From Paraburkholderia sprentiae WSM5005 (lineage in GTDB: Bacteria > Pseudomonadota > Gammaproteobacteria > Burkholderiales > Burkholderiaceae), in contig NZ_CP017561.2 in NCBI RefSeq assembly GCF_001865575.2, positions 3,581,993 to 3,645,992 of the forward strand: a DNA stretch of 64,000 nt, written 5' to 3'. Of the stretch, positions 54,648-63,430 are shown piece after piece. Numbering within the stretch: the first letter of the stretch is position 1; each line of letters begins with the position of its first letter. Both the position numbers and the translations under genes were made by a program. The notes beneath the pieces are model-generated. The model saw nothing but the letters and a program-made list of their open reading frames with translations, made no database searches and was not told where the DNA came from.

Positions 54648-54798
54648 GAAAAAGAGATCCACACTCAATGCCTTGAACACTAGGCAATGGCAGTCTAGTC
54701 GCGACGTGCCAATCGGTGGTTTCAGCGACTTTTACAGTTGTTACTGACCGTGACCGCGATGCACCGAGAGCCGCATCGGCGAGCGATGCGTCGCGCTC

Positions 54799-55224
54799 TC
54801 AATGGGCGCGCCAATGCGCGCGGATCCGCTTCGCGAGCGCTTCGAGCGTGTCCGTATCGGCGGGCTCGCGCGCATGGAGCTTGAGCGGTTGACCTTGCCA
54901 GCGCGGAATCACGTGGAAATGGACGTGCGGTACCGTCTGTCCGGCCGCTGCTCCGTTGAACTGGCCGATGAACACGCCGTCCGGGCGCAGTGCCGCGCGC
55001 ACTGCGATCGCGAGCTTTTGTGCCATGCGCGTCGATGCGACGAGCGCCGCATCGGACAGATCAAAAATTTCCGCCACCGCCTCCTTCGGCACGACGAGCA
55101 GATGGCCGTCGGCTTGCGGCATCAGGTCCATGAAAGCCAGCGCCTGGTCGTTTTCGGCCACCTTGATGCACGGTAGTTCGCCGCGCAAGATTTTGGCGAA
55201 CGGGTTGCTGTCGTTGTAGTTCAT
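54799..55224 (-). CDS. HIT family nucleotide-binding protein
   Basis: A 141-residue histidine-triad protein: NPFAKILRGELPCIKVAENDQALAFMDLMPQADGHLLVVPKEAVAEIFDLSD, then the triad HVHFHVIPRW. These are nucleotide hydrolases or transferases acting on AMP-linked or dinucleoside polyphosphate substrates. The start at 55224 has GAAAGGAAAC upstream; the frame to 55275 is a non-homologous extension. It lies directly beside a frameshifted AraC-type remnant. Confidence 0.92.
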   Translation of the reverse strand: MNYNDSNPFAKILRGELPCIKVAENDQALAFMDLMPQADGHLLVVPKEAVAEIFDLSDAALVASTRMAQKLAIAVRAALRPDGVFIGQFNGAAAGQTVPHVHFHVIPRWQGQPLKLHAREPADTDTLEALAKRIRAHWRAH

Positions 55225-55315
55225 CGCGTTTCCTTTCGTTTGGGCTGGGTTCGATTCACGGGTCGAGCGGGACACGGTTTTTTCGCGCAGGTTCGCGCTG
55301 CAGGTTTCTTATTCT

Positions 55316-55711
55316 CTACCCGAACGCATGACGGCATGCGGGCGTCGCGCCGGATCGCTTGCAGCGGCTGGCAGAACGCGCGCAAAAACGCGCGCCGCAT
55401 CCGCTCGGGGCCGATGAAGCCAGTGTCGGCCGCGACCGTTTCGATCGAATGACGGCCGGTTTCGAGCATCGTGCGAGCCGCTTCGACATGTTGCGCCTCG
55501 ATCCTGCGGGCCGGCGACTGGCGCTTCTCGTCGCGAAACGCGCGGCTGAACTGGCGTGGCTCAGATGCGCCACATCGGCGAGTTGCTCGACGGTGAGCGG
55601 CTCGCGCAGATGGCGCTTCGCATACGACAGCGCGTTCTGGATCCGATCCGAGTTCGGTTCGAGATCGAGCATCACGGAGTACTGCGTCGCGCTGGCGCCC
55701 GGGCTCGCGGC
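55316..55711 (-). pseudogene. frameshifted, 5'-truncated AraC/GlxA-type regulator remnant
   Basis: Two frames must be joined to give a normal AraC C-terminal domain. The first, from about 55711 down to 55570, encodes SVMLDLEPNSDRIQNALSYAKRHLREPLTVEQLADVAHLS. The second continues PRQFSRAFRDEKRQSPARRIEAQHVEAARTMLETGRHSIETVAADTGFIGPERMRRAFLRAFCQPLQAIRRDAR to about 55320. The join falls within the first helix-turn-helix. A stop (TGA) lies just upstream of the first piece, and the DJ-1/PfpI-like N-terminal domain expected of GlxA-type regulators is missing. It is not functional as it stands. Confidence 0.8.
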
Positions 55712-55854
55712 TCAATCGCTGACCGCCACCTGATTTTTCCGGTTGCCGACAGGCCCGAGCCTGTTACAGAGTTAATGTCCGGTTACCAACTGCAGCATCT
55801 ATTTCCGCGCGCGGCGGCGACAATGCATCCATGCCTGAACGGCGGGAGCTCAAT

Positions 55855-56184
55855 ATGAAAAAAATCGCAGTGGCGTTGGTAATGGCGGGCAGTTTGACGG
55901 TGGCGGGCCAGGCATCCGCGCACGGACACGGCGGTGACGTGGTGGGTGCGCTGATCGGCGGCGCGGTGCTGGGCGCGGTGATCAGCTCCGCGTTGACGCC
56001 GGCGCCGGTCGTCGCGTATCCGCAGCCAGTCTATGCGCAGCCCGCGTATCAGTCCGCGCCCGCATACGCGGCACCGCCGCCCGGCTATTGCTACGACCCG
56101 TATCAGCGCGCCGACGTCGGATGTGGCGCACCGCCGCCCGGACAGTACGGCTATGCACAGCCGCAACCCGAGCCGCAGTGGTGA
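55855..56184 (+). CDS. small exported Gly/Ala/Pro/Tyr-rich protein
   Basis: 109 residues: signal peptide MKKIAVALVMAGSLTVAGQASA, then HGHGGDVVGALIGGAVLGAVISSAL, a glycine-zipper-like hydrophobic segment, then a Pro/Tyr/Gln-rich tail (YPQPVYAQPAYQSAPAYAAPPPGYCYDPYQRADVGCGAPPPGQYGYAQPQPEPQW). It is likely in the envelope. A GGGAG site precedes the ATG. No enzymatic domain. Confidence 0.7.
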   Translation: MKKIAVALVMAGSLTVAGQASAHGHGGDVVGALIGGAVLGAVISSALTPAPVVAYPQPVYAQPAYQSAPAYAAPPPGYCYDPYQRADVGCGAPPPGQYGYAQPQPEPQW

Positions 56185-56235
56185 ATGCGTTAAGTCCTGA
56201 TGCGCGAATGAATCGGACGAACAGCGCAGACAAAA

Positions 56236-56262
56236 AGGCCGTCGCTCAATGCGACGGCCTTT
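56236..56262. terminator. bidirectional terminator
   Basis: AAGGCCGTCGC/GCGACGGCCTT perfect stem with a 5-base loop, A-run on one side and T-run on the other. It serves the exported-protein gene to the left and the leftward small membrane gene to the right. Confidence 0.85.
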
Positions 56263-56279
56263 TCGATGTGGGGCACCGC

Positions 56280-56441
56280 TCAGTGCTTGTGATGCAGCCA
56301 CTCCGCGTAATGCGTGTCTAGCCAGCGCTCGAGCTTGGGCGGCTCGGACGGATCGCGGTGACGCGACATCATCCAGATGGCAAAGCCGACCACCAGCATG
56401 ACGGCGGGCCCCATCAAGTAGGCGAGCATCGATTCAGACAT
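56280..56441 (-). CDS. small single-span membrane protein
   Basis: 53 residues read on the complement: MSESMLAYLMGPAVMLVVGFAIWMMSRHRDPSEPPKLERWLDTHYAEWLHHKH. A transmembrane helix (about residues 5-25) is followed by a charged, His-ending cytoplasmic tail. A perfect GGAGG lies 6 bases before the ATG and a terminator follows the stop, so expression is well supported. I do not recognise the family with certainty. Confidence 0.65.
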   Translation of the reverse strand: MSESMLAYLMGPAVMLVVGFAIWMMSRHRDPSEPPKLERWLDTHYAEWLHHKH

Positions 56442-56686
56442 CGGAACCTCCGTATCGGCTTGCGTCCATCCTCAGTGTAGGCGATGGAAGCGGGGAAAGA
56501 ACGACGACGTGAAACGGTCACGAAAAGCACAAAAAGGCGCTTTTGCGCCGGCTCTGGAAACCTGATGTTTCGATGATAAATCCTTCTCTTGCTTGGTTTT
56601 GCGAGGAGGTCGCATCGACCGGTGTACCATCCAGTTTCCGGCATGACAGCAGGCGTCACAGCGCGCCAAAAGCCATGACAATGCCG

Positions 56687-57877
56687 TCAAGTGATCCCGT
56701 TCGCCGTCTGTCGTGCGACTTCCATCTGGCTATCGACAAAGTCCGCCCAACTCTGAAGCAAGCGACGCTGCCTTGCCGTTTCGCCGGCTGCTTCGTGCTT
56801 CGTGATGTCGCCATCCGCGTCTGATTGCTGCTCGATGTCGCGCAGATGCGTCGACGCCGTGCGACGAAAGTCATGCAGCACGAAATGCTCCACGTCGAGC
56901 CCCAATGCCTTGACCGCCTGGTTAAGCGTGCTTTTCGCGATCGGCCGATCGCCGCCCCTGACGCTCGGGAATACGAACCGCTCGCTGGTGCGCGCGCGCT
57001 GCAGTTCGCGCACCAGCGCCACCGCCTGACGCGGCAGACAGACGATGCGGTCCTCGCGCGCGTTCAGGCGTGCGGCGGGGATCGTCCACAGTGCGTTATC
57101 GAGATCGAACTCGGCCCAGGTCGATTCGACGAGCTCCGATTTGCGCACCATCGTCAGCACCAGCAGATGCAGGGCGAGTTTCAGCGGGCGGCGGATGTTC
57201 GACGTATCGATCGTGCGCAACATCACGCCGATCTCGGCGCCGGACAGCACGCGGGTGCGACTGCCGAAGGTCGCGATCGAGCGCGCCGGCACGACTTCCG
57301 CGGGGTTGCCGGTCGCGAGCTGCCGCGCGATCAGATATGCGTACAGGCGCTTCACGACGTTGCGCGTGTGCAGCGCCATTTTCGGCGAGCCGCGGCTTTT
57401 GATTCGCTCGCAGACCGCGACGATGTCGTCGGCGCTCACCGCGCCGATCGGCTTGTTGCCGAGCGCGGGCAGCACGTCCTTGTCGAGCGCGCGCCGCGTG
57501 GTGCGGCGATATTCGTCCGACTTGCCGGCGAGCGCGGTCGCGAGATAAAGCTCGGCCGCTTCGCGCAACACGTCGGCCTTGCTCTCGGCGCCGCGATCGC
57601 GCCGCGCGGTCGCGATCGGCGAGATGCCCTGCGCGACGAGTGCCGCGTACTTTTGCGCCTTCGCGCGCGCGACGCGCAGCGAAATCATCCGGTAATCGCC
57701 GATCGTCGCGAGCGGCTGACGCTTGCCGTTCAACGTATAGCGAAAGCGCCAGACCTTGGTGCCGGTCGTCATGACTTCGATGACGAGGCCGTTGCCGTCG
57801 GCGACGCAATAGCGGGTCGCGCGCGGTTCGAGCGCGCGGACTTCGGATTCGGTGAGCGGGGTGGCGAGGCGGGGCAT
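56687..57877 (-). CDS. tyrosine-recombinase-family integrase, catalytic tyrosine lost
   Basis: A 396-residue P4-type integrase by its N-terminal arm-binding domain (DUF4102-like: FRYTLNGKRQPLATIGDYRMISLRVARAKAQKYAALVAQGISPIATAR) and SAM-like core. Catalytic Arg245 (MVRKSEL) and the HxxR pair His335/Arg338 (LHDFRRTAST) are present. After that the expected segment with the second His and nucleophile Tyr is replaced by HLRDIEQQSDADGDITKHEAAGETARQRR; no Tyr occurs after residue 181. The terminal RRLLQSWADFVDSQ is normal. It is almost certainly inactive. It lies just beyond the 3' end of mnmE. Confidence 0.85.
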   Translation of the reverse strand: MPRLATPLTESEVRALEPRATRYCVADGNGLVIEVMTTGTKVWRFRYTLNGKRQPLATIGDYRMISLRVARAKAQKYAALVAQGISPIATARRDRGAESKADVLREAAELYLATALAGKSDEYRRTTRRALDKDVLPALGNKPIGAVSADDIVAVCERIKSRGSPKMALHTRNVVKRLYAYLIARQLATGNPAEVVPARSIATFGSRTRVLSGAEIGVMLRTIDTSNIRRPLKLALHLLVLTMVRKSELVESTWAEFDLDNALWTIPAARLNAREDRIVCLPRQAVALVRELQRARTSERFVFPSVRGGDRPIAKSTLNQAVKALGLDVEHFVLHDFRRTASTHLRDIEQQSDADGDITKHEAAGETARQRRLLQSWADFVDSQMEVARQTANGIT

Positions 57878-57943
57878 GCTTTTGGGGACGCTGTGCGGTT
57901 AGGCTCGGACAGCGGAGATTTTAAACCCTTGCCCGCCTTGTGT

Positions 57944-57968
57944 ACCAAAAATCCTGTGCGTTTTTGGT
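57944..57968. repeat. inverted repeat upstream of the integrase gene
   Basis: ACCAAAAA/TTTTTGGT with a 9-base loop, in the 185 bases between mnmE and the integrase start. It may be an integrase arm site, promoter element or weak terminator. Its function is not known. Confidence 0.4.
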
Positions 57969-58062
57969 CGACGAAGGCGATTTCCGATGGCGCCGCAGCC
58001 GCGCCACATTGACGTTGACAGGTTGTGTGGCAGCGGCATGGTGCCGATTTGCCGGCTCGACC

Positions 58063-58080
58063 TTATTTCCCGATACAGAA
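58063..58080 (-). other. SGI1-type attachment-like sequence at the mnmE 3' end
   Basis: The last 18 bases of mnmE read TTCTGTATCGGGAAATAA on the coding strand. From memory, the SGI1 attachment site in Salmonella trmE/mnmE is TTCTGTATCGGGAAGTAA, a single difference. The conserved codons for CIGK explain the match, so it is an available site, not proof of use. An integrase gene begins 186 bases away. No second copy was seen to the left within the window. Confidence 0.5.
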
Positions 58081-59457
58081 TCGGCTGAAAATCACTCCGA
58101 GCAGATCGTCCGAACTGAACTCGCCGGTGATCGAGTTCAGCTGATCCTGCGCGAGCCGCAATTCCTCGGCGAACAGATCGAGCGCCTGCGCGTTCTGCTC
58201 CGCATGCGCGGCGGCCGTCGCCAGATGCTCGTCGGCCGCGCGCAACGCAATCAGGTGCCGCTCGCGCGCCAGATAGACGCTTTCCGCGCCCGCCTGCCAA
58301 CCGGCGATTCGTAGCAGTTCGTCGCGCAGCAATGCGACGCCGTCTCCCTTTTTCGCCGACAGTCGCACCTCGCTGAGCTCGAGGTCGGCGTCGAGTGCGC
58401 GCGTCGCCGGCGCGAGCCCGGTCAGGTCGGTTTTGTTCAGCACGCGCACGACCGGTACGCCGCGCGGAAAGCGTCCGGCGATTGTTGCGTCGCCGGCCGT
58501 CATGCCGGTACGCGCGTCGAGCAGATGCAGCACCACGTCCGCCCGCTCGATCTCGCCCCACGTGCGCTCGATGCCGATCTTCTCGACCTCGTCCTCGGTC
58601 TCGCGCAAGCCGGCCGTGTCGATCACGTGCAGCGGGATCCCTTCGATCTGGATCGTCTGCGCGACCTTGTCGCGCGTCGTGCCGGCGATCGGTGTGACGA
58701 TCGCAAGTTCGGCGCCGGCGAGTGCGTTCAGCAGCGAAGACTTGCCGACGTTCGGCTGTCCCGCCAGCACGACCGACAAACCTTCGCGCAGCAGCGCACC
58801 CTGGCGCGCCTCGCTCAACACGTGCGCGAGACGCTCGCGTATGCGCGCGAGTTTGCCGCGCGCGTCGGCGGCTTCGAGAAAGTCGATTTCCTCTTCCGGG
58901 AAGTCGAGCGTCGCCTCGACCAGCATCCGCAGCGTAATCACTTCTTCGACCAGTGCGTGGATGTCGCGCGAGAACGCGCCGTCGAGCGAGCGACCGGCCG
59001 AACGCGCGGCGGCCTCGGTGCTCGCCTCGATCAGATCGGCGACGGCTTCGGCCTGCGCGAGGTCGAGCTTGTCGTTCAGAAACGCGCGCCGTGTGAATTC
59101 GCCGGGCTCGGCGAGCCGCAGACCGAACGCGCGGCCGGCGTCGACGCAGCGTTGCAGGACCAGCTGCAGCACGACCGGCCCGCCGTGCCCCTGCAGTTCG
59201 AGCACGTGCTCGCCGGTGTACGAATGCGGCGCCGGAAAGTACAGCGCGATGCCGCGGTCGAGCGGATTGCCGCTCGCGTCGAGAAACGGCACGTAGCTCG
59301 CGTGACGCGCGGTGAGCGTCTGGGCCGTGAGCGCCTGCATCAACGGCTGGGCCGCCGCCGCGCCGGCGCGGCCGAACGAAATCCGCACGACACCAATACC
59401 TCCCCGGCCCGGCGCGGTAGCAATGGCAACGATGGGATCGGAGTCGGTTGTAAGCAT
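58063..59457 (-). CDS. mnmE: tRNA uridine-5-carboxymethylaminomethyl modification GTPase MnmE
   Basis: A 464-residue GTPase that, with MnmG, modifies U34 of certain tRNAs. N-terminal folate-binding domain ([23 protein letters not shown]), helical domain, G domain ([41 protein letters not shown]) and C-terminal CIGK are all present. The start at 59457 gives the family N-terminus; the longer frame was rejected. Usually adjacent to yidC, here it is separated from it by a regulator gene running the other way. Confidence 0.96.
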   Translation of the reverse strand: MLTTDSDPIVAIATAPGRGGIGVVRISFGRAGAAAAQPLMQALTAQTLTARHASYVPFLDASGNPLDRGIALYFPAPHSYTGEHVLELQGHGGPVVLQLVLQRCVDAGRAFGLRLAEPGEFTRRAFLNDKLDLAQAEAVADLIEASTEAAARSAGRSLDGAFSRDIHALVEEVITLRMLVEATLDFPEEEIDFLEAADARGKLARIRERLAHVLSEARQGALLREGLSVVLAGQPNVGKSSLLNALAGAELAIVTPIAGTTRDKVAQTIQIEGIPLHVIDTAGLRETEDEVEKIGIERTWGEIERADVVLHLLDARTGMTAGDATIAGRFPRGVPVVRVLNKTDLTGLAPATRALDADLELSEVRLSAKKGDGVALLRDELLRIAGWQAGAESVYLARERHLIALRAADEHLATAAAHAEQNAQALDLFAEELRLAQDQLNSITGEFSSDDLLGVIFSRFCIGK

Positions 59458-59614
59458 GGAAAGTCGGGCGAAAACGCGAGGGAGGGCAGGACCGCGTCGG
59501 TCAGGTCGGCGCGAGGCATTGTAACGCGCGCGACTCGGACGGAATGGCTCACGGCAAGACCGCAAAGCCGAAGGCGCGCTTTTTCGTCCTATTGGGGTGC
59601 GCCGTTCAGATTTA

Positions 59615-59661
59615 TCTTAAGCAAGCTAGGATAATGACTGCGCTAATTAAGAAAACTTAAG
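59615..59661. promoter_or_regulatory. paired CTTAAG palindromes upstream of phage-type regulator
   Basis: CTTAAG occurs at 59616-59621 and again at 59656-59661, with AATTAAG between, in an A/T-rich patch. A -10-like GATAAT (59630-59635) lies between them. The arrangement resembles operator-flanked promoters of phage repressors. No gene was seen from 59458 to 59838. Confidence 0.4.
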
Positions 59662-59838
59662 ACTCGGCAGGTCCGGCGGTTCTGGCAAAGGCAAGCCAGG
59701 CAACAGAAAGATGAAAAAAGTCGATTTCGCGGAACGCATTGCCGGGCGCCGGCTGCAAGCTAAATCTATCTCAAATAAGAGAAAACGAAGCTTGGTCGGT
59801 TGTCAACTGGTTGAAGGCTGAATTGCACAATCTGGCCC

Positions 59839-60246
59839 ATGCCGACCGACAAAGAAAAAGCCGCCTTCGCGAAGAGGCTGAAGGATCTGCTCGAGCCGCT
59901 GAAAATTCGCGGCGGGACTAAACTCGCCGAGCAGTTCAATCTTCGCTATCACGGCGAGCGCCCCGTGACACCGCAGACAGCGCACAAATGGCTGACGGGT
60001 ACGACGATTCCGAAGCCGGACAAGTTGCGCACGCTCGCCGAATGGTTGAACGTCAAGGAACACTGGCTCCACTACGGACCGCCGCCCGGCACTAGCGCAA
60101 GACCGATGGCGCGCGGCGAGAAATATCCGCCGACGCCCGAAACGATCGAGCTCGCCTCCAAGATTGCATCGTTGACGCCGAAGGACCGGAATCTGGTCGA
60201 GGAAATGATCGTGCGCTTCTACGGCGAAGACTCTGACGAAGAGTGA
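59839..60246 (+). CDS. phage-repressor-like DNA-binding protein
   Basis: 135 residues: MPTDKEKAAFAKRLKDLLEPLKIRGGTKLAEQFNLRYHGERPVTPQTAHKWLTGTTIPKPDKLRTLAEWLNVKEHWLHYGPPP. The N-terminal part is a lambda-repressor-type helix-turn-helix (TPQTAHKWLTGTTIPKPDKLRTLAEWLNV). The C-terminal part (PETIELASKIASLTPKDRNLVEEMIVRFYGEDSDEE) is helical and acidic and lacks the LexA-like autocleavage peptidase. It lies alone between mnmE and yidC on the opposite strand, behind an A/T-rich region with palindromes. Confidence 0.75.
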   Translation: MPTDKEKAAFAKRLKDLLEPLKIRGGTKLAEQFNLRYHGERPVTPQTAHKWLTGTTIPKPDKLRTLAEWLNVKEHWLHYGPPPGTSARPMARGEKYPPTPETIELASKIASLTPKDRNLVEEMIVRFYGEDSDEE

Positions 60247-60300
60247 GCGACGAAAAAAGGATACGGTCGCCCGCCGCATTTTCTTCAATCGCACTACAAA

Positions 60301-60332
60301 AAAAGCCGCCCGGTGCGAACCGGGCGGCTTTT
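60301..60332. terminator. bidirectional terminator between regulator gene and yidC
   Basis: GCCGCCCGG/CCGGGCGGC stem with flanking AAAA/TTTT and a GCGA tetraloop extended by a T-A pair. It lies between the converging stops of the regulator and yidC. Confidence 0.88.
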
Positions 60333-60382
60333 CGTATTCGGCTCCGTCGCGGCGGCCATGCGTGCCGCCACGGGACAGAACA

Positions 60383-62041
60383 TCAGGCCGGCTTCGCCTT
60401 CGCGCTGCCGATCATCCGCGTGATGTAGTACTGCTGTGCGATCGACAGCACGTTGTTGACGACGTAGTACAGCACCAGACCCGCCGGGAAGAAGAAGAAC
60501 ATGACCGAGAACGCGATCGGCATGAACATCATCATCTTTGCCTGAACCGGGTCCGGCGGCGTCGGGTTCAAGCGGGTCTGCAAGAACATCGACACGGCCA
60601 TCAGGATCGGCAGGATGAAGTACGGGTCCTGCTGCGACAGATCTTGAATCCACAGAATCCACGGCGCGCCGCGCATTTCCACCGACGACAGCAGCACCCA
60701 GTACAGCGAGATGAACACCGGAATCTGGATCACGACCGGCAGACAGCCGCCGAACGGATTGACCTTTTCAGTCTTGTACAGCTCCATCAGCGCCGCGTTC
60801 ATCTTCTGCGGATCGCCCTTGAAACGCTCGCGCAGCGCCTGCATGCGCGGCGTGATCGCCTTCATGCGAGCCATCGACTTGTAGCTCGCGGCCGATAGCG
60901 GAAAGAACACCGCCTTGATCAGCACGGTGAGCAGCACGATCGACCAGCCCCAGTTGCCGACATAGCTGTGGATCTTCGACAGCAACCAGAACAGCGGTTT
61001 CGCGATGATCGTGACCCAGCCATAGTCCTTCACCAGATCGAGGCCCGGCGCGATGCCTGCGAGCATCTTTTCTTCTTCCGGACCGGCGAACAGACGCGCA
61101 TTCACGCTGACGGTCTGGCCCGGCTGGATGGTCGGCATTGCCTCCTTGATCCCGACGCGATACAGCGACGGATCGATCTTCTCGGCGTAGAACTCGCGCT
61201 TTGCGCCCTGCTGGGGAATCCATGCTGACGCGAAGTAGTGCTGGACCATCGCGACCCAGCCGTTATCGGCCGATGTCGCAAAGTTCTGCTTGTTCTTGTC
61301 GAGATCGCTGAACGTCATCTTCTGGAAGTGGTGCTCGTTCGTGTAGACCGCCGGTCCGATGAACGTGTGCGAGAAGCGCGGCGTTTCGACCGGCTGGTCG
61401 TCGCGGACCAGCTCCATATAGACCTGCGGCGTCACCGGCGTGGCGCCCACGTTCTGGACCTTCGTCTCGACGCCGATCACGTAGCTGCCGCGCGTGAACG
61501 TGTACGTCTTGATGACCCTGAGCCCGCCCTTTTCCGGCGACTCGAAGCTCATCTGGAACGAGTTCTGACCATCAGCCAGATGGGTCGGCTGATTCGGCAT
61601 CAGCGTAAAGATGTCGTTGTGATTCGGGAAATCGCCACCGAGCAGACCGGTGCGCGCCAGATACGTGTGATTGTTCGTTTTGTCGAACAGCGTGATCACG
61701 AGATCCGGCTGCTTGCCGTCGCCCTGCTTGACGAGCGACAGGCGCGACAATGTGCCGCCGCGGGTGTCGATTTCGCCGCTATAGACGTCGGTGCCGAATT
61801 TCACCAGCTGCGATTGCTCGGCCGCCGGCGCATTGCCGGGTGCGGCCGCGGTGGTGGCAGGAAGATCGGCCGGCTGAGTGCCCGGCGTCGTCGTGCCCGG
61901 CGCAGAGGTGCCGGCGGTCTGGGTCGGCGTCGTGCTCGGGAAGAACATCGACGGGCGTCCGTGGTCGCGTTGCCAGTTGTCGAACAGCATGACCGCTGAC
62001 ATGAAAAAGATGACCCATAGGACGGTGCGTTTGATATCCAT
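60383..62041 (-). CDS. yidC: membrane protein insertase YidC
   Basis: A 552-residue insertase. N-terminal TM1 ([18 protein letters not shown]), a Pro/Thr-rich linker, a large periplasmic P1 domain, and the conserved five-helix core with [88 protein letters not shown], including the hydrophilic-groove Arg, and a basic C-terminus. It inserts and folds inner-membrane proteins with or without SecYEG. It lies nine bases downstream of yidD in the rpmH operon. Confidence 0.97.
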   Translation of the reverse strand: MDIKRTVLWVIFFMSAVMLFDNWQRDHGRPSMFFPSTTPTQTAGTSAPGTTTPGTQPADLPATTAAAPGNAPAAEQSQLVKFGTDVYSGEIDTRGGTLSRLSLVKQGDGKQPDLVITLFDKTNNHTYLARTGLLGGDFPNHNDIFTLMPNQPTHLADGQNSFQMSFESPEKGGLRVIKTYTFTRGSYVIGVETKVQNVGATPVTPQVYMELVRDDQPVETPRFSHTFIGPAVYTNEHHFQKMTFSDLDKNKQNFATSADNGWVAMVQHYFASAWIPQQGAKREFYAEKIDPSLYRVGIKEAMPTIQPGQTVSVNARLFAGPEEEKMLAGIAPGLDLVKDYGWVTIIAKPLFWLLSKIHSYVGNWGWSIVLLTVLIKAVFFPLSAASYKSMARMKAITPRMQALRERFKGDPQKMNAALMELYKTEKVNPFGGCLPVVIQIPVFISLYWVLLSSVEMRGAPWILWIQDLSQQDPYFILPILMAVSMFLQTRLNPTPPDPVQAKMMMFMPIAFSVMFFFFPAGLVLYYVVNNVLSIAQQYYITRMIGSAKAKPA

Positions 62042-62049
62042 GCGTTGTC

Positions 62050-62301
62050 TCAGTGTCGATGGAACGGCGCGTCAGCGCTTTCAGAAGTGGGTGGCGGGAC
62101 GAGATCGATGCCGCCGGCGGAAAACGGATGGCAGCGGCAAACACGCCTCACGGCGAGATAAGTCCCGCGCGCGGCGCCATGATACTGGATTGCCTCGCGC
62201 GCGTAATCAGAGCAGGAAGGGTAAAAACGGCACCGGTTGCCGAGCATGGGGCTCACGGCAAGCTTGTAAAAACGCAATAAAGCGAGGAGTACCGTTTGCA
62301 T
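62050..62301 (-). CDS. yidD: membrane protein insertion efficiency factor YidD
   Basis: An 83-residue Yid[72 protein letters not shown]. The cysteine pattern ([11 protein letters not shown] ... CRCHPF) and N-terminal amphipathic helix are diagnostic. It acts with YidC on the inner membrane. The start at 62301 fits the family; the longer frame was rejected. Confidence 0.95.
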   Translation of the reverse strand: MQTVLLALLRFYKLAVSPMLGNRCRFYPSCSDYAREAIQYHGAARGTYLAVRRVCRCHPFSAGGIDLVPPPTSESADAPFHRH

Positions 62302-62413
62302 GGCAGGTGCGGCCGGACGGCGCCGCGCAACGTGGAGTATCGGGCGACGCCCGCGCCCTGAAGCTGCCGGCGCCAAGTCAGTGGCGGCGACCGTGGTGCG
62401 GGCGGTCACTGCG

Positions 62414-62902
62414 TCATTCCGTGCCGGGCGCCTCCGCGGGCGGCGCCTGACGACGGGTAATTTCGCGCGCTGCCTTATCGAGCAACGCCTCGATTTCGCT
62501 GCGGCACAACGCTTTCAATGGCGGCGACGACGCGCTCGGCAAGGCTTTTTTGTCGAAACGCGTATGTAGACGCAGCAGCACATCCCAACCGCCGAATTCC
62601 GCGCGACGCAGCCGGAAAGCTTCGCGCGCGATCCGGCGTACCAGATTCCGCGTGGCCGCACGCGGCGCATACTTCTTACCGATCACGAGACCAAGACGCG
62701 CCTCGTTGCCGGTGGGCCGCCCGTACACGACGAAGTGCGCGGTACGACGCCACGGCCGCAAACGAAAAACGGATGAAAATTCATCCGTTTTTAGCAGCCT
62801 TGCGGCTTTGGGGAAGGCGGCTTGCGCTCGCAACGGAACCGAGCCCGGTTGCTGCGCCCCGGCCGCTCCCGCTTCGCTGCGGGCTTCGGTCACAGCGAGC
62901 AA
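62414..62902 (-). CDS. rnpA: ribonuclease P protein component
   Basis: The protein subunit of RNase P, which processes tRNA 5' ends. [34 protein letters not shown] and the RNR box [33 protein letters not shown] are present. The listed 162-residue form starts at a TTG (62902). The homologous region begins at about residue 27, so the true start may be a later TTG (before RAQAAFPK) or the GTG at 62893. It follows rpmH by 10 bases. Confidence 0.93.
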   Translation of the reverse strand: MLAVTEARSEAGAAGAQQPGSVPLRAQAAFPKAARLLKTDEFSSVFRLRPWRRTAHFVVYGRPTGNEARLGLVIGKKYAPRAATRNLVRRIAREAFRLRRAEFGGWDVLLRLHTRFDKKALPSASSPPLKALCRSEIEALLDKAAREITRRQAPPAEAPGTE

Positions 62903-62912
62903 TCCGCTAGCC

Positions 62913-63047
62913 TTAGATAGCGAGGCGCTTGCGGCCCTTCGCCCGACGTGCGTTGATGACCTTGCGGCCGCCAGCGGTCTTCATGCGAACGCGGAAGCCG
63001 TGGGTGCGCTTGCGACGGGTAACGGAAGGTTGGTAAGTACGTTTCAT
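62913..63047 (-). CDS. rpmH: 50S ribosomal protein L34
   Basis: 44 residues read on the complement: [44 protein letters not shown], the complete and typical bacterial L34. It is the first gene of rpmH-rnpA-yidD-yidC, diverging from dnaA, with a good promoter 93 bases upstream. Confidence 0.98.
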
Positions 63048-63139
63048 GTTGCTCTCACTTGATCGAAAAAAACCGCGCGATCATCGCTGAAAGCGCAATG
63101 GCCGGTGGTCTACTGAAATTGGTTTTCGCGGAACCCGCT

Positions 63140-63168
63140 ATTTAAACTGGTTTCCCGTTCGCCGTCAA
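63140..63168 (-). promoter_or_regulatory. rpmH promoter
   Basis: On the complement, TTGACG (63163-63168) and TTAAAT (63140-63145) are separated by exactly 17 bases, facing rpmH and predicting a leader of about 85 bases. Confidence 0.7.
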
Positions 63169-63223
63169 TAGTTTAGCCGTCTCCCAATGCAGCCGCTGCT
63201 TGCCGGACCCGCTGATCCGTCCC

Positions 63224-63263
63224 TGTGGATAACTCACTTCCGGGTCCGTTTTGGCGTTAGAAT
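63224..63263 (+). promoter_or_regulatory. DnaA box and dnaA -10 element
   Basis: One perfect DnaA box TGTGGATAA at 63224-63232 precedes a -10-like TAGAAT (63258-63263), as expected for DnaA autoregulation. No other perfect box was found between rpmH and dnaA (63048-63430); TTGTGGCACAA at 63322-63332 is a palindrome with two mismatches to the box. No -35 of quality was seen. Confidence 0.55.
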
Positions 63264-63430
63264 CTCGCCTTACTTCCCAAAAATGTTGCACGTCGCTCCG
63301 GCACGCATGTCCCGCAGACCCTTGTGGCACAAGCGCCTGGGGCCGTTACGCCTGGCTGCTCAGGGCCTTGTTGCGCGCGCGCGACAGGGGCAGCGGCGAT
63401 CGCCGTGCACACCATAACGATAGCAACTCG

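Noticed and set aside
54878..54895. parS-like CACGTGG within the HIT gene
   Set aside because: Only the CACGTG core matches; the flanking bases do not give the GTTTCACGTGAAAC-type palindrome.
59711..59821. 36-codon frame MKKVDFAERIAGRRLQAKSISN upstream of the phage-type regulator
   Set aside because: It has an ATG but a poor ribosome site and no recognisable family. It could be a leader peptide or a broken helix-turn-helix start, but the evidence is too thin.
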